Below, in pieces: positions 53,760 through 62,704 of a stretch of DNA of 64,000 bases. A program made the position numbers and the translations under genes. The stretch is taken from the NCBI RefSeq assembly GCF_937859915.1, contig NZ_CALMAW010000029.1, positions 1 through 64,000 on the forward strand, given 5' to 3'. The notes beneath the pieces are model-generated. The model did no database searches and had not been told where the DNA came from. It saw only the letters and a program-made list of their open reading frames with translations. The number at the start of each line of letters is the position of its first letter. The stretch's first letter is position 1. Source of the stretch: an uncultured Sphingomonas sp. Its GTDB lineage: Bacteria > Pseudomonadota > Alphaproteobacteria > Sphingomonadales > Sphingomonadaceae.

Positions 53760-54161
53760 CTATCCCCGCCGCAGCATCACATTCATCCGTGCCCCGGCGA
53801 TCGGTTTTTCCCGATCGTCTTGCCAGGCGAAGGCCTCGACATTGGCGATGCGCGCGCCCAGCCGCGTGACCTTCGCCGCCGCGAAGGTGTCGCGCGGGCG
53901 CCCGCCGCGCATGAAGTCGACCGTGACCGTGATCAGCTTGGCCGAGGTGCCGGGCTCGTCCTCCAACGCGTCGAGCACGGTGCCGATCGCGGCGATCTCG
54001 AGCAGCCCCGCGATCGCGCCGCCGTGCAGGAAGCCCGGGCGGCCGACGACGACATCCGAGAAACCCAGTTTGAACAGCGGCGCGCCGTCGGTATCCCGCG
54101 CGGCGGTAACGCCAAGAAAGTCCGCATAAGGCGGCAGCGTCAGGCGGCCAACGCCGATCAT
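53760..54161 (-). CDS. PaaI-type hotdog thioesterase
   Basis: A 133-residue hotdog protein: VVVGRPGFLHGGAIAGLLEIAAIGTVLD carries the H-G-G-x-x-x central helix of acyl-CoA thioesterases, then KLITVTVDFMRGGRPRDTFAAAKVTRLG. It hydrolyses an acyl- or aryl-CoA of unknown identity. Its ATG overlaps the stop of the other hotdog gene (ATGA at 54158-54161), so the two are coupled and might form a heteromer. Confidence 0.87.
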   Translation of the reverse strand: MIGVGRLTLPPYADFLGVTAARDTDGAPLFKLGFSDVVVGRPGFLHGGAIAGLLEIAAIGTVLDALEDEPGTSAKLITVTVDFMRGGRPRDTFAAAKVTRLGARIANVEAFAWQDDREKPIAGARMNVMLRRG

Positions 54162-54607
54162 TGCGCGTCGGTCATCATGAAGGTCGCGGCGACATGCGCG
54201 ATCGGATCCGCCGGGTCGCCGTCATGCGCCTGGCCGCGGACGAAGGCGACGCGCCGGGTCAGCCGATAGCATTCGCCACGCCCGACCACGGTGCGCCCGG
54301 GGATGGCGGCGCGGAGATAGTCGATGCGCAGGTCGAGGGTCGCCTGCGGCTGGAAGGCGCCGCGCTTGATCCACACGGAAATGCTCGTCGCCATGTCCAT
54401 CAGCGCGACGATCGGCCCCGAGGCGAGCACGCCGGACGCGATGTCGCCGACCAGTTCGGTGCGATAGTCCAGCGCGAGCTCGACCCAGTCGCCGCCATGT
54501 CCGACATAGCGTGCGCCCAGCGCGCCGTTATGCCCGAAGCCGACGATCATGCGGATCGCGGCGTTGGGATCGAAACCGGCGAGGACGGGCGGGGGGCTTT
54601 CGGCCAT
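54158..54607 (-). CDS. PaaI-type hotdog thioesterase, second paralogue
   Basis: A 149-residue hotdog-fold protein with GHGGDWVELALDYRTELVG and SGPIVALMDMATSISVWIKRG (helix with D-M-A instead of HGG), then ATLDLRIDYLRAAIPGRTVVG. The changed central helix suggests its active site differs from the neighbour's. GTG/ATG choice: the ATG at 54607 begins AESPPPVLAGFDPN. It is translationally coupled to the following thioesterase by ATGA. Confidence 0.85.
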   Translation of the reverse strand: MAESPPPVLAGFDPNAAIRMIVGFGHNGALGARYVGHGGDWVELALDYRTELVGDIASGVLASGPIVALMDMATSISVWIKRGAFQPQATLDLRIDYLRAAIPGRTVVGRGECYRLTRRVAFVRGQAHDGDPADPIAHVAATFMMTDAQ

Positions 54608-54745
54608 GATCGCCAGCGATAGCCCGCGCGCAGGCGGCCGGCAACGGACGCCGCAACGGCCGCGGTGCTGCAATTTCCCAGACGGTGGTTGCGGCGCGTC
54701 GGACGGACCGGCAGGTTGCGCATCTGCCCCGATCGGAGTTTGCCC

Positions 54746-56485
54746 ATGCGCCGTGCCGCCCTGCTGTTATTGCCTTTGCTGATCGGCGCCGCGCCCATCG
54801 ATTGGGATGCGCGCTTCCAGTCGATCTACGGTACGGAATATCAATGGCGGCTTGCCAGCTTCGCCGAGCCCGAGGGGCAGGGGCAGGATCGCATCATGAG
54901 CCCGCATCTGCCCGACGTCTCGCCCGCCGCGCAGGCCGGGCGGACGGCGACGTGGACCAAGGTCGAGGCGGCGCTTGCGGCGATCCCGCTCGACAAGCTC
55001 TCGACCGACAATCAGGTCAATTTCGCGGTCTACAAGGGCCAAATTGATGCCTTGCTCGCCGCGCAGCATTTCCAGGAATGGCAGAGGCCCGCCAATTCGG
55101 ATTCGAGCTTCTGGGGTGATCTTGCCGGCTTTGACGACAAGCCGCTGCGCTCGGAACAGGAATATCGCAACTATCTCGCCAAGCTGGCCGAGGTGCCGCG
55201 CTATTTCGACCAGCAGATCGCCAACATGAAGGCGGGCGAGGCGCGTGGCTTCACCCCGCCGCAGGTCACGCTCACGGGCCGCGACCAGTCGATCGCACAG
55301 GTCGCGCAAGCCAAGGCACCGGAGGACACAGGCTTCTGGGCGCCGTTCAGGACGATGCCGAGCAACCTGTCTGCGAGCCGTCAGGCGGCGCTGCGGTCGG
55401 AAGCGCAGCGCGTCATCATGGCAAGCGTCGTGCCCGCCTATGCCAAGCTGCTGTCCTATTGGCGCGACGACTATGTGCCGCACGCCAACCCCGTACTCGG
55501 TGCCGAGCAACTGCCCGACGGCGTCGCCTATTATCGCTCCAAGATCGCGGAATTCACGACGCTCGATCTGACACCCGACCAGATCCACGCGATCGGTCTG
55601 CACGAGGTCGCCGCGATTCATGCCGAGATGCTCGGCGTGATGAAGCAGGTCGGGTTCAAGGGCGATTTCCCCGCCTTCCTCGTCTTCCTGCGCAGCGATC
55701 CGCGCTTCTACGCCAAGACGCCCGACGAATTGCTCAAAGACGCCGCCTGGATCGCCAAACGCTTCGACGGCAAGTCCGAGACCTGGTTCGGGCACCTGCC
55801 GCGAAAGCGCTTCGCGATCGTTCCGGTGCCCCCCGCGATCGCGCCTTTCTATACGGCGGGCCGCGGCGGCGACGGCATTTATCTGGTCAACACCTATGAC
55901 CTTCCCAGCCGCCCCCTCTATCAACTGACCGCGCTGACGCTGCACGAAAGCGCGCCCGGCCATGCCTTCCAGATCCCGCTCGCGGCCGAGCATAAGGACC
56001 AGCCCGAATTTCGGTCGGCGGGCTATATCTCGGCCTATGGCGAGGGCTGGGCACTCTATTGCGAGCGGCTCGGCGACGAGATGGGGATGTACGAAACTCC
56101 CTATGACCGCTTCGGGATGCTGTCGTACCAGATGTGGCGCGCCGCCCGGCTGGTGGTCGATACCGGCATTCACCACAGCGGCTGGACACGGGCGCAGGCG
56201 GTCGCCTTCCTCCACGACAATACCGCGCTCTCGGATCACGAGATCGCGACCGAGGTCGACCGCTATATTTCCTGGCCGGGACAGGCACTGTCCTATTATC
56301 TCGGCGAGAAGACGATCCGCGACGATCGCGCGCGCGCCGAGAAGGCGCTGGGGTCACGGTTCAACATCCGCGCCTTCCACGACGCGCTGCTCGAACTCGG
56401 CTCGGTGCCGATGCGCGAGGTCGACCGGATGACCGATCGCTTCATCGCCGGTGGCGGCCGCGGGCCCTATCCCGGCGAGGAATGA
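54746..56485 (+). CDS. DUF885-family exported peptidase-like protein
   Basis: A 579-residue protein with a short signal peptide (RRAALLLLPLLIGAAP). The DUF885 family has the metal-site-like HESAPGHAFQ (LTLHESAPGHAFQIPL, about residues 395-410), with E in AYGEGWALYCERLG further on, similar to gluzincin metallopeptidases. It is probably a periplasmic zinc peptidase of unknown substrate. GGAGTTTGCCC precedes the ATG. The two thioesterase genes are divergent; putA follows 94 bp downstream. Confidence 0.9.
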   Translation: MRRAALLLLPLLIGAAPIDWDARFQSIYGTEYQWRLASFAEPEGQGQDRIMSPHLPDVSPAAQAGRTATWTKVEAALAAIPLDKLSTDNQVNFAVYKGQIDALLAAQHFQEWQRPANSDSSFWGDLAGFDDKPLRSEQEYRNYLAKLAEVPRYFDQQIANMKAGEARGFTPPQVTLTGRDQSIAQVAQAKAPEDTGFWAPFRTMPSNLSASRQAALRSEAQRVIMASVVPAYAKLLSYWRDDYVPHANPVLGAEQLPDGVAYYRSKIAEFTTLDLTPDQIHAIGLHEVAAIHAEMLGVMKQVGFKGDFPAFLVFLRSDPRFYAKTPDELLKDAAWIAKRFDGKSETWFGHLPRKRFAIVPVPPAIAPFYTAGRGGDGIYLVNTYDLPSRPLYQLTALTLHESAPGHAFQIPLAAEHKDQPEFRSAGYISAYGEGWALYCERLGDEMGMYETPYDRFGMLSYQMWRAARLVVDTGIHHSGWTRAQAVAFLHDNTALSDHEIATEVDRYISWPGQALSYYLGEKTIRDDRARAEKALGSRFNIRAFHDALLELGSVPMREVDRMTDRFIAGGGRGPYPGEE

Positions 56486-56579
56486 GCCGCCGCGTCGCCA
56501 CTGGCCCCGGCGCGTCGGCGTTCCTATAGAGCAGGGCATTGTCGATACACGCTTAGTTGCTTTCCAGCCGAGGATCCCG

Positions 56580-59500
56580 ATGGCCGAACTCTCCGCACCG
56601 CTTGCCGCCGAAATGCGGCGCCTTCACCGCGCGGCGGAGCCCGAGGTGCTCGCGGCGCTGCTGCCCTCGGCGACGCTGCCGCATGCGCAGCGCGAGCGGG
56701 TGGTCGGTCGTGCGCTCGGTCTGCTGGCGGATCTGCGGGCGGCGCAGGCGTCGGGCTGGGTCAACAAATTCCTCCAGCAGTATCGGCTCAACTCGTCCGA
56801 GGGCGTGGCGCTGCTCAGCCTCGCCGAGGCGTTCCTGCGCGTCCCCGATCCCGAGACCGCCGACCTGCTCATCGCCGACAAGCTCGGCGACGCCGACTGG
56901 AAGGCGCACACCGGCAAGTCCGCGTCGGGCCTGGTCAATTCGGCGACCTGGGGCCTGGTGATCGGGCGTGCTCTGGTCTCCGACGAGGGTCGCGGCGGCG
57001 TGCTGCGTCGGCTGGTCAGCCGCGCCGGCGAGCCGTTCGTGCGCCAGGCGGTGGGTGCGGCGATGAAGCTGATGGGCGAGGTGTTCGTGATGGGCCGCAC
57101 CATCGACGAAGCGCTCGGCCGGATGGACAAGCGCGACCAGCGCGGCTTCACCGCCAGCTTCGACATGCTCGGTGAGGCCGCGCGCACCCATGCCGATGCC
57201 GATCGCTATCAGGCGAGCTACCTGGATGCGATCCGCTCGGTGGGCCGCCAGCACAACAAGGGCCACTCGATCTCGGTCAAGCTGTCGGCGCTGCACCCGC
57301 GCTACGAGGTGGCGCGCTGGCACGAATGCGTCGGCGCGCTCAGCGTCCGGCTCGAGGAACTGGCGCTGGCCGCCGCCGAGGCCGGGATCGGGCTCACCGT
57401 CGATGCCGAGGAGTCCGAGCGGCTCGAGATGAGCTTCGAGATCATCGGCGCGGTCGCGCGGCTGCCGGCGCTCAAAGGCTGGGACGGCTATGGCATGGCG
57501 GTGCAGTCCTATGGCAAGCGCGCGCGCGCGACGATCGAATGGGCCGATACGCTGGGCCATGCGGCCGGGCGGCGGATGGCGGTGCGGCTGGTCAAGGGCG
57601 CCTATTGGGACAGCGAGATCAAGCGCACGCAGGAGGCCGGCCTCTCCGACTATCCGCTGTTCACGCGCAAGGCCGCGACCGACGTCTCCTACCTCGCCTG
57701 TGCGGGCGACATGCTCAAGGCGCCGCACATCTATCCGGCGTTCGCCAGCCACAATGCGCTGACCGTCGCGACGATCCTCGAATGGGCGGGCGAGAGCCGC
57801 GACTTCGAGTTCCAGCGGCTGCACGGCATGGGCGAAGGGCTCTACGAGCGGCTGGTGCGCGAGGAGCGATATCGCTGCCGCATCTATGCACCGGTTGGCG
57901 GGCATCGCGACCTGCTCGCTTATCTGGTCCGGCGCCTGCTCGAGAATGGCGCCAATTCGAGCTTCGTCCACCAGCTCGCCGACGAGACGCTGACCGACGC
58001 CGAGCTGCTCGCCGATCCGGCCGAGAAGATCCGCGCGGTCGGCGGCGCGCGCCATCCCTCGATCCCGCTGCCGGTCGACCTGTTCGGCGCGGTGCGGAAG
58101 AATAGTGAAGGCATCGATCTGCAGGACCGCGAGACGCTGGCGGGGGTGGTGCGCGAGATCGGGACGCCGTTCGTGCCGAGCGAAGTCGAGGCACAGGGCT
58201 CGGGCGCGGCGCGTGGAGGACGTCCCTCGACGACGCTCGGGACGAACGGACTGGAATTTGCTCTTGGCGCGACGGAGGCCGTGACCCGCGCCGCGCGCGC
58301 CTTCCCGGCGTGGTCCGCCACCCCCGTGGAGACCCGCGCGCAGGCGCTCGAAAAGCTCGCCGATCTGCTCGAGACGCACCGTCTCGACCTGATGCGCCTA
58401 TGTGTCCATGAAGCGTACAAGACCTATGCGGACGCGATCGGCGAGGTCCGTGAGGCCGCCGATTTCTGCCGCTATTACGCCAATCAGGCGCGCGGGCTGA
58501 TGCAGCCGGTCGAGCTGCCCGGGCCGACCGGCGAGCGCAACGTGCTGCGGCTCGGCGGCCGCGGCGTGTGGGCGTGCATCGCGCCGTGGAATTTCCCGCT
58601 CGCGATTTTCCTGGGGCAGGTCGCGGCGGCACTCGCAACCGGCAACACCGTCGTCGCCAAGCCCGCGCCGCAGACGCCGCGGATCGCCGGCTGGGCGGTC
58701 GCGCTGGCGCATGAGGCGGGCATTCCCGAAGACGCGCTGGTGCTGCTTCCCGGTGGCCCCGAGGAGGGATCGGCGCTGGTCGCCTACGCGCGCGTCGCCG
58801 GCGTCGCCTTCACCGGCTCGACGCGCACCGCCAAGGCGATCGCGCGCGCCCTGCTCGAGGGCGACGACCGCCCGATCGTCCCGCTGATCGCCGAGACCGG
58901 GGGGCTCAACGCGATGATCGTCGATTCGACCGCGCTGCCCGAGCAGGTCGTCGCCGACATCGTCACCTCGGCGTTCCGCTCGGCGGGCCAGCGCTGCTCG
59001 GCGCTACGGCTGCTGGTCCTGCAAGAGGATATCGCCGAGCGCACGCTCGAGATGCTCGGCGGCGCGATGGACACGCTGCAGGTCGGCGACCCCGCGGATC
59101 CCGCGACCGACGTCGGTCCGGTGATCGACCAGCCCGCCTATGACCGGCTGATGACCTATCGCACGCAGGCTGAGGCGCGCTGGGTCAAGACGGTTGCGGT
59201 GCCCGCCGACGGCCTGTTCGTGCCGCCGACGGTGATCCGGCTCGATGCGATCGACCAGTTGAAGCAGGAATGGTTCGGCCCGATCCTCCACGTCGTGACG
59301 TGGGCGGCGGGGGATCTCGCGCGCACGGTCGAGCGGATCAATGCCTCGGGCTTCGGGCTGACCATGGGTCTCCACAGCCGCATCGCGCGCGCCGCCGACG
59401 AGGTCGAGGCACTGGCCGAGGTCGGCAATCTCTACGTCAACCGTTCGATGATCGGCGCGGTGGTCGGCTCGCAGCCGTTCGGCGGCGAGCGGCTGTCGGG

Positions 59501-59630
59501 TACCGGCCCCAAGGCGGGCGGTCCGCACTATCTGGCCCGTTTCTGCGTGGAGCGCGTGACCTCGACCGACACGACCTCGGCGGGCGGCAACGCAACGCTG
59601 CTCTCGCTCGACGACGTCGCCGGGATCTGA
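56580..59630 (+). CDS. putA: bifunctional proline dehydrogenase / delta-1-pyrroline-5-carboxylate dehydrogenase
   Basis: A 1016-residue PutA that turns proline into glutamate. The PRODH barrel (about 60-470) has GHSISVKLSALHPRYE, VRLVKGAYWDSEIKR and YRCRIYAPVGGHRDLLAYLVRRLLENG. The ALDH part (about 560-1010) has IAPWNFPLAIFLGQ, the general base E772 (ETGG) and catalytic Cys C806 (RSAGQRCSALRLL). There is no N-terminal ribbon-helix-helix DNA-binding domain, so it is not a self-repressor. Unusually, residues about 530-557 between the two halves are encoded by an inserted palindromic repeat. Confidence 0.97.
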   Translation: MAELSAPLAAEMRRLHRAAEPEVLAALLPSATLPHAQRERVVGRALGLLADLRAAQASGWVNKFLQQYRLNSSEGVALLSLAEAFLRVPDPETADLLIADKLGDADWKAHTGKSASGLVNSATWGLVIGRALVSDEGRGGVLRRLVSRAGEPFVRQAVGAAMKLMGEVFVMGRTIDEALGRMDKRDQRGFTASFDMLGEAARTHADADRYQASYLDAIRSVGRQHNKGHSISVKLSALHPRYEVARWHECVGALSVRLEELALAAAEAGIGLTVDAEESERLEMSFEIIGAVARLPALKGWDGYGMAVQSYGKRARATIEWADTLGHAAGRRMAVRLVKGAYWDSEIKRTQEAGLSDYPLFTRKAATDVSYLACAGDMLKAPHIYPAFASHNALTVATILEWAGESRDFEFQRLHGMGEGLYERLVREERYRCRIYAPVGGHRDLLAYLVRRLLENGANSSFVHQLADETLTDAELLADPAEKIRAVGGARHPSIPLPVDLFGAVRKNSEGIDLQDRETLAGVVREIGTPFVPSEVEAQGSGAARGGRPSTTLGTNGLEFALGATEAVTRAARAFPAWSATPVETRAQALEKLADLLETHRLDLMRLCVHEAYKTYADAIGEVREAADFCRYYANQARGLMQPVELPGPTGERNVLRLGGRGVWACIAPWNFPLAIFLGQVAAALATGNTVVAKPAPQTPRIAGWAVALAHEAGIPEDALVLLPGGPEEGSALVAYARVAGVAFTGSTRTAKAIARALLEGDDRPIVPLIAETGGLNAMIVDSTALPEQVVADIVTSAFRSAGQRCSALRLLVLQEDIAERTLEMLGGAMDTLQVGDPADPATDVGPVIDQPAYDRLMTYRTQAEARWVKTVAVPADGLFVPPTVIRLDAIDQLKQEWFGPILHVVTWAAGDLARTVERINASGFGLTMGLHSRIARAADEVEALAEVGNLYVNRSMIGAVVGSQPFGGERLSGTGPKAGGPHYLARFCVERVTSTDTTSAGGNATLLSLDDVAGI
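58167..58249. repeat. palindromic repeat translated inside putA
   Basis: CCGTTCGTGCCGAGCG, AAGTCGAGG (58167-58191) matches the reverse complement of 58225-58249 at 22 of 25 positions. The element is read in frame as TPFVPSEVEAQGSG followed by STTLGTNG-like residues, which are typical of translated sphingomonad intergenic repeats. It falls in the linker between the PRODH and ALDH halves, where extra residues are tolerated. Confidence 0.85.
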
Positions 59631-59738
59631 CGCCGACGGCTCTGCGTGAGAGATACCGGTAATCGGCACCATTGCGCGGACCGGCCGGTCCGGTGCATTA
59701 CCGCCGCATACCGAGCATTCGATTCGTGGAGAGGCAGC

Positions 59739-60935
59739 GTGGATCTCAACTTCACTTCCGAGGAGGAGGCGTTCCGCGCCGAGGTGCGCCTGTTCCTCGC
59801 CGAACAGCTGCCGGCGCGCATTGCCGACAAGGTGCGCACCGGCAAGCGACTGACCAAGGCCGACATGGTCGAGTGGCATGCGATCCTCAACGCGCGTGGC
59901 TGGCTTGCCAACCATTGGCCGGTCGAATGGGGCGGGCCGGGCTGGAGCGTCGTTCAGCGCTATATCTTCGACGTCGAGACCGCGCTGGCGCACGCCCCGC
60001 GGATCATTCCCTTCGGCGTGTCGATGCTCGGGCCGGTGCTGCTCGAATATGGTTCGGACGCGCAGAAGCAGCATTGGCTGCCGCGCATTCTCGACGGCTC
60101 CGACTGGTGGTGTCAGGGCTATTCGGAGCCCGGCGCGGGCTCCGATCTCGCCGGCCTCAAATGCGCCGCGGTGCGCGACGGCGACGACTATGTCGTCAAC
60201 GGCCAGAAAACCTGGACGACGCTCGGCCAGTTCGCCGACATGATCTTCTGCCTCGTGCGTACCGATCCCAAGGCGAAGAAGCAGGAGGGTATTTCCTTTT
60301 TGTTGATCGACATGAAATCCCCCGGTGTCGAGGTCCGTCCCATCATCCTGCTGGATGGCGAGCATGAGGTGAACGAGGTCTTCTTCACCGACGTCCGCGT
60401 CCCCGCCGCCAACCTTGTCGGCGAAGAGAACAAAGGCTGGACCTACGCCAAATATCTGCTGACCTACGAGCGCACCAACATCGCCGGCGTCGGCGGATCG
60501 ATGGCCGCGTTCGACTGGCTCAAACATGTCGCCGGCGCGCAGAAGAAGGCGGGCAAGCCGCTGGCGGTCGATCCCTATTTCGCCGCGCGCCTCGCCAAGC
60601 TCGAGATCGATCTCGAAAATATGAAGACGACGAACCTGCGCGTGCTGGCGTCGGTCGCGCACGGCGGCGCGCCGGGTGCGGAGAGTTCGATGCTCAAGAT
60701 CCGCGGCACCGAGATCCGCCAGGAGATTACCGCGCTGACCCGGCGTGCGCTCGGCCCCTATGCGCAGCCCTTCGTCAGCGAGGCGCTCGACGAGGGCTAT
60801 AATGGCGAGCCGATCGGGCCGGACTATGCCGCGCCCGTGGCGGCGGAATATTTCAACAACCGCAAGCTCTCGATTTTCGGCGGATCGAACGAGATCCAGC
60901 GCGAGATCATCACCAAAGCGATCCTGAGGCTCTGA
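59739..60935 (+). CDS. acyl-CoA dehydrogenase, large subunit type
   Basis: A 398-residue FAD enzyme starting at GTG with GGAGAGG before it. It has YSEPGAGSDLAGL and the C-terminal FGGSNEIQREIITKAIL flavin/ADP contact. In two-gene dehydrogenases such as PimC/PimD, one subunit of this size pairs with a shorter one, as here: the next gene begins 2 bp after the stop. The substrate could be a long-chain, dicarboxyl, sterol-type or branched acyl-CoA; it cannot be decided. Confidence 0.9.
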   Translation: MDLNFTSEEEAFRAEVRLFLAEQLPARIADKVRTGKRLTKADMVEWHAILNARGWLANHWPVEWGGPGWSVVQRYIFDVETALAHAPRIIPFGVSMLGPVLLEYGSDAQKQHWLPRILDGSDWWCQGYSEPGAGSDLAGLKCAAVRDGDDYVVNGQKTWTTLGQFADMIFCLVRTDPKAKKQEGISFLLIDMKSPGVEVRPIILLDGEHEVNEVFFTDVRVPAANLVGEENKGWTYAKYLLTYERTNIAGVGGSMAAFDWLKHVAGAQKKAGKPLAVDPYFAARLAKLEIDLENMKTTNLRVLASVAHGGAPGAESSMLKIRGTEIRQEITALTRRALGPYAQPFVSEALDEGYNGEPIGPDYAAPVAAEYFNNRKLSIFGGSNEIQREIITKAILRL

Positions 60936-60937
60936 CG

Positions 60938-62065
60938 ATGGATTTCAACCACAGCGACGATCGCCAGATGCTCGCCGACACGCTCGGTCGCTATCTCGCG
61001 CAGAAATATGATTTCGAGACCTATAAGCGCATCGCCGTCTCCGAATCCGGCTTTTCGCGCGAGACCTGGGGTGCGCTCGCAGAGTTGGGCATCATCGGCG
61101 CCTTGTTCGGCGAGGAGGCGGGCGGCTTCGGGGGCAGCGGCTTCGACATATCCGTCGTATTCGAGGCGCTCGGTCGCGCCCTCGTCGTCGAGCCGTTCCT
61201 GGGAACGCTGATGGCGGGCCGTCTGCTCGCCGATCGGCACGACCTGCTCGAGCAGGTGATCGCCGGGACGTCGATCCTCGCCTTCGCGCATTTCGAGCCG
61301 CAGGGTCGCTACGATCTCACCGAATTGGCGACCACCGCGGTGCGCGCCGGCGACGGCTGGGTGCTGAGCGGTGCCAAGGCGGTGGTGCCCCAGCTCGAGG
61401 CGGCGGACCACATCCTCGTTTCCGCCTGCACGGACGGTGGCCTGGGCAAGAGCGCCGGACTGTCGCTCTTCCTGGTGCCGGCCGATGCGGCGGGCGTGAC
61501 CGTGCGCGGCTATCCGATGATCGACGGCGGCCGGGGCGGCGAGCTGCTGCTCAAGGACGTCACGCTCGGCGCGGACGCGCTGGTCGGTCCCGAGAACGAC
61601 GCCTTCGACGGTATCGAGGCGACGGTCGCCGCCGGCATCGTCGCGCTGTGCGCCGAGGCGGTGGCGGTGATGGCGGTGCTGCGCGACGCGACGCTCGACT
61701 ATCTGCGCACGCGCACGCAGTTCGGCGTGCCGATCGGCAAGTTCCAGGCGCTCCAGCACCGCATGGCGACGGTTGCGCTCGAGATCGAGCAGGCGCGCTC
61801 GGCGGTGATCAATGCCGCCGCTGCGCTCGACGGCGATCGCTGGCACCGCGAGCGCGCGGTCTCCGCCGCCAAATTCACGACCGGCCGGGTCGGCACGCTG
61901 ACCGCCGAGGAGGCGATCCAGATGCATGGCGGGATCGGCATGACCTGGGAGCTGCCGCTGTCGCATTATGCCAAGCGGCTGACGATGATCGATCACCAGC
62001 TTGGCGACGAGGACCATCATCTCGAACGCTATGTGCTGCTTGGCACGGAGGCGGGCGAGGCGTGA
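60938..62065 (+). CDS. acyl-CoA dehydrogenase, small subunit type
   Basis: A 375-residue partner of the preceding gene. The N-terminus (DFNHSDDRQMLADTLGRYL) and QTPFGVPIGKF-like segment (here RTQFGVPIGKFQALQHRMA) match the family, and GGIGMTWELPLSHYAKRL lies near the C-terminus. Compared with its partner the flavin loop is altered, as is usual in heteromeric acyl-CoA dehydrogenases. Coupled 2 bp behind the large subunit. Confidence 0.88.
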   Translation: MDFNHSDDRQMLADTLGRYLAQKYDFETYKRIAVSESGFSRETWGALAELGIIGALFGEEAGGFGGSGFDISVVFEALGRALVVEPFLGTLMAGRLLADRHDLLEQVIAGTSILAFAHFEPQGRYDLTELATTAVRAGDGWVLSGAKAVVPQLEAADHILVSACTDGGLGKSAGLSLFLVPADAAGVTVRGYPMIDGGRGGELLLKDVTLGADALVGPENDAFDGIEATVAAGIVALCAEAVAVMAVLRDATLDYLRTRTQFGVPIGKFQALQHRMATVALEIEQARSAVINAAAALDGDRWHRERAVSAAKFTTGRVGTLTAEEAIQMHGGIGMTWELPLSHYAKRLTMIDHQLGDEDHHLERYVLLGTEAGEA

Positions 62066-62147
62066 TGGCGACGTCGCGGACAGCGCTTGAGCGGCGTGGT
62101 CCGATGCGCCAGAAGACCGTCCGACGAAAGCAGCAGGGAGACATGCC

Positions 62148-62528
62148 GTGTTCAGCCACATGACGATCGGGTCGAACGATCTCGATCGCTCGAAGACCTT
62201 CTACGACAGTCTGTTCGCAGCGCTCGGCGGCAAGCCCGGCTTCGTCGATCCCAAGGGCCGCCTGGTCTATCTCCACAATGGCGCGACCCTGCTCGTCACC
62301 ACGCCGCTCGATGGCCAGCCTGCGACGGCGGGCAATGGTTCGACGATCGGTTTCGCGGTGGACGGGCCGGCGCAGGCGGACGCGTGGCACGACGCCGGTG
62401 TCGCCAATGGCGGCAGGTCGGTCGAGGATCCGCCGGGCGAGCGCACCGGGAATGCCGTGCCGCTCTACCTCGCCTATCTGCGCGACCCCGACGACAACAA
62501 GCTCTGCGCCCTTCACCGCATGGGCTGA
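62148..62528 (+). CDS. VOC/glyoxalase-type protein
   Basis: A 126-residue single-domain VOC protein starting at GTG (FSHMTIGSNDLDRSKTFYDSLF), with GGGAG at the right distance. The end LAYLRDPDDNKLCALHRMG is a typical last strand with E/D-x-x metal contact residues (DPDDNKLCAL). Members include glyoxalases, fosfomycin thiol transferases and ring-cleavage enzymes; no more specific call is possible. It follows the acyl-CoA dehydrogenase pair on the same strand. Confidence 0.88.
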   Translation: MFSHMTIGSNDLDRSKTFYDSLFAALGGKPGFVDPKGRLVYLHNGATLLVTTPLDGQPATAGNGSTIGFAVDGPAQADAWHDAGVANGGRSVEDPPGERTGNAVPLYLAYLRDPDDNKLCALHRMG

Positions 62529-62538
62529 GCCCGCCTGG

Positions 62539-62588
62539 CAAGACGCCGCGCTTCCATTGCCTCGGCGCGACGGAAGCGCGGCGTCTTG
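62539..62588 (+). terminator. long hairpin after the VOC gene
   Basis: CAAGACGCCGCGCTTCC (62539-62555) pairs perfectly with GGAAGCGCGGCGTCTTG (62572-62588), a 17-bp stem with a 16-nt loop, 11 bp after the stop. Only TCATGATTT follows, so it is a stem terminator without a true T-run or a stabilising 3' end. Confidence 0.6.
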
Positions 62589-62704
62589 TCATGATTTAGC
62601 GAAAATTGTTGGTGGCGTTTGCCGGCGCGAGCCGACATGGACGCCGTTCATGTTGATGGCCCCGGATCGGACCGGCGCCGGACGAGTAGGAAGGCGCCCC
62701 GCCG

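Noticed and set aside
56486-56579. GCCACTG motif near putA as part of a cobalamin riboswitch
   Set aside because: The remaining conserved parts of the riboswitch are absent and putA is not a B12-linked gene; chance match.
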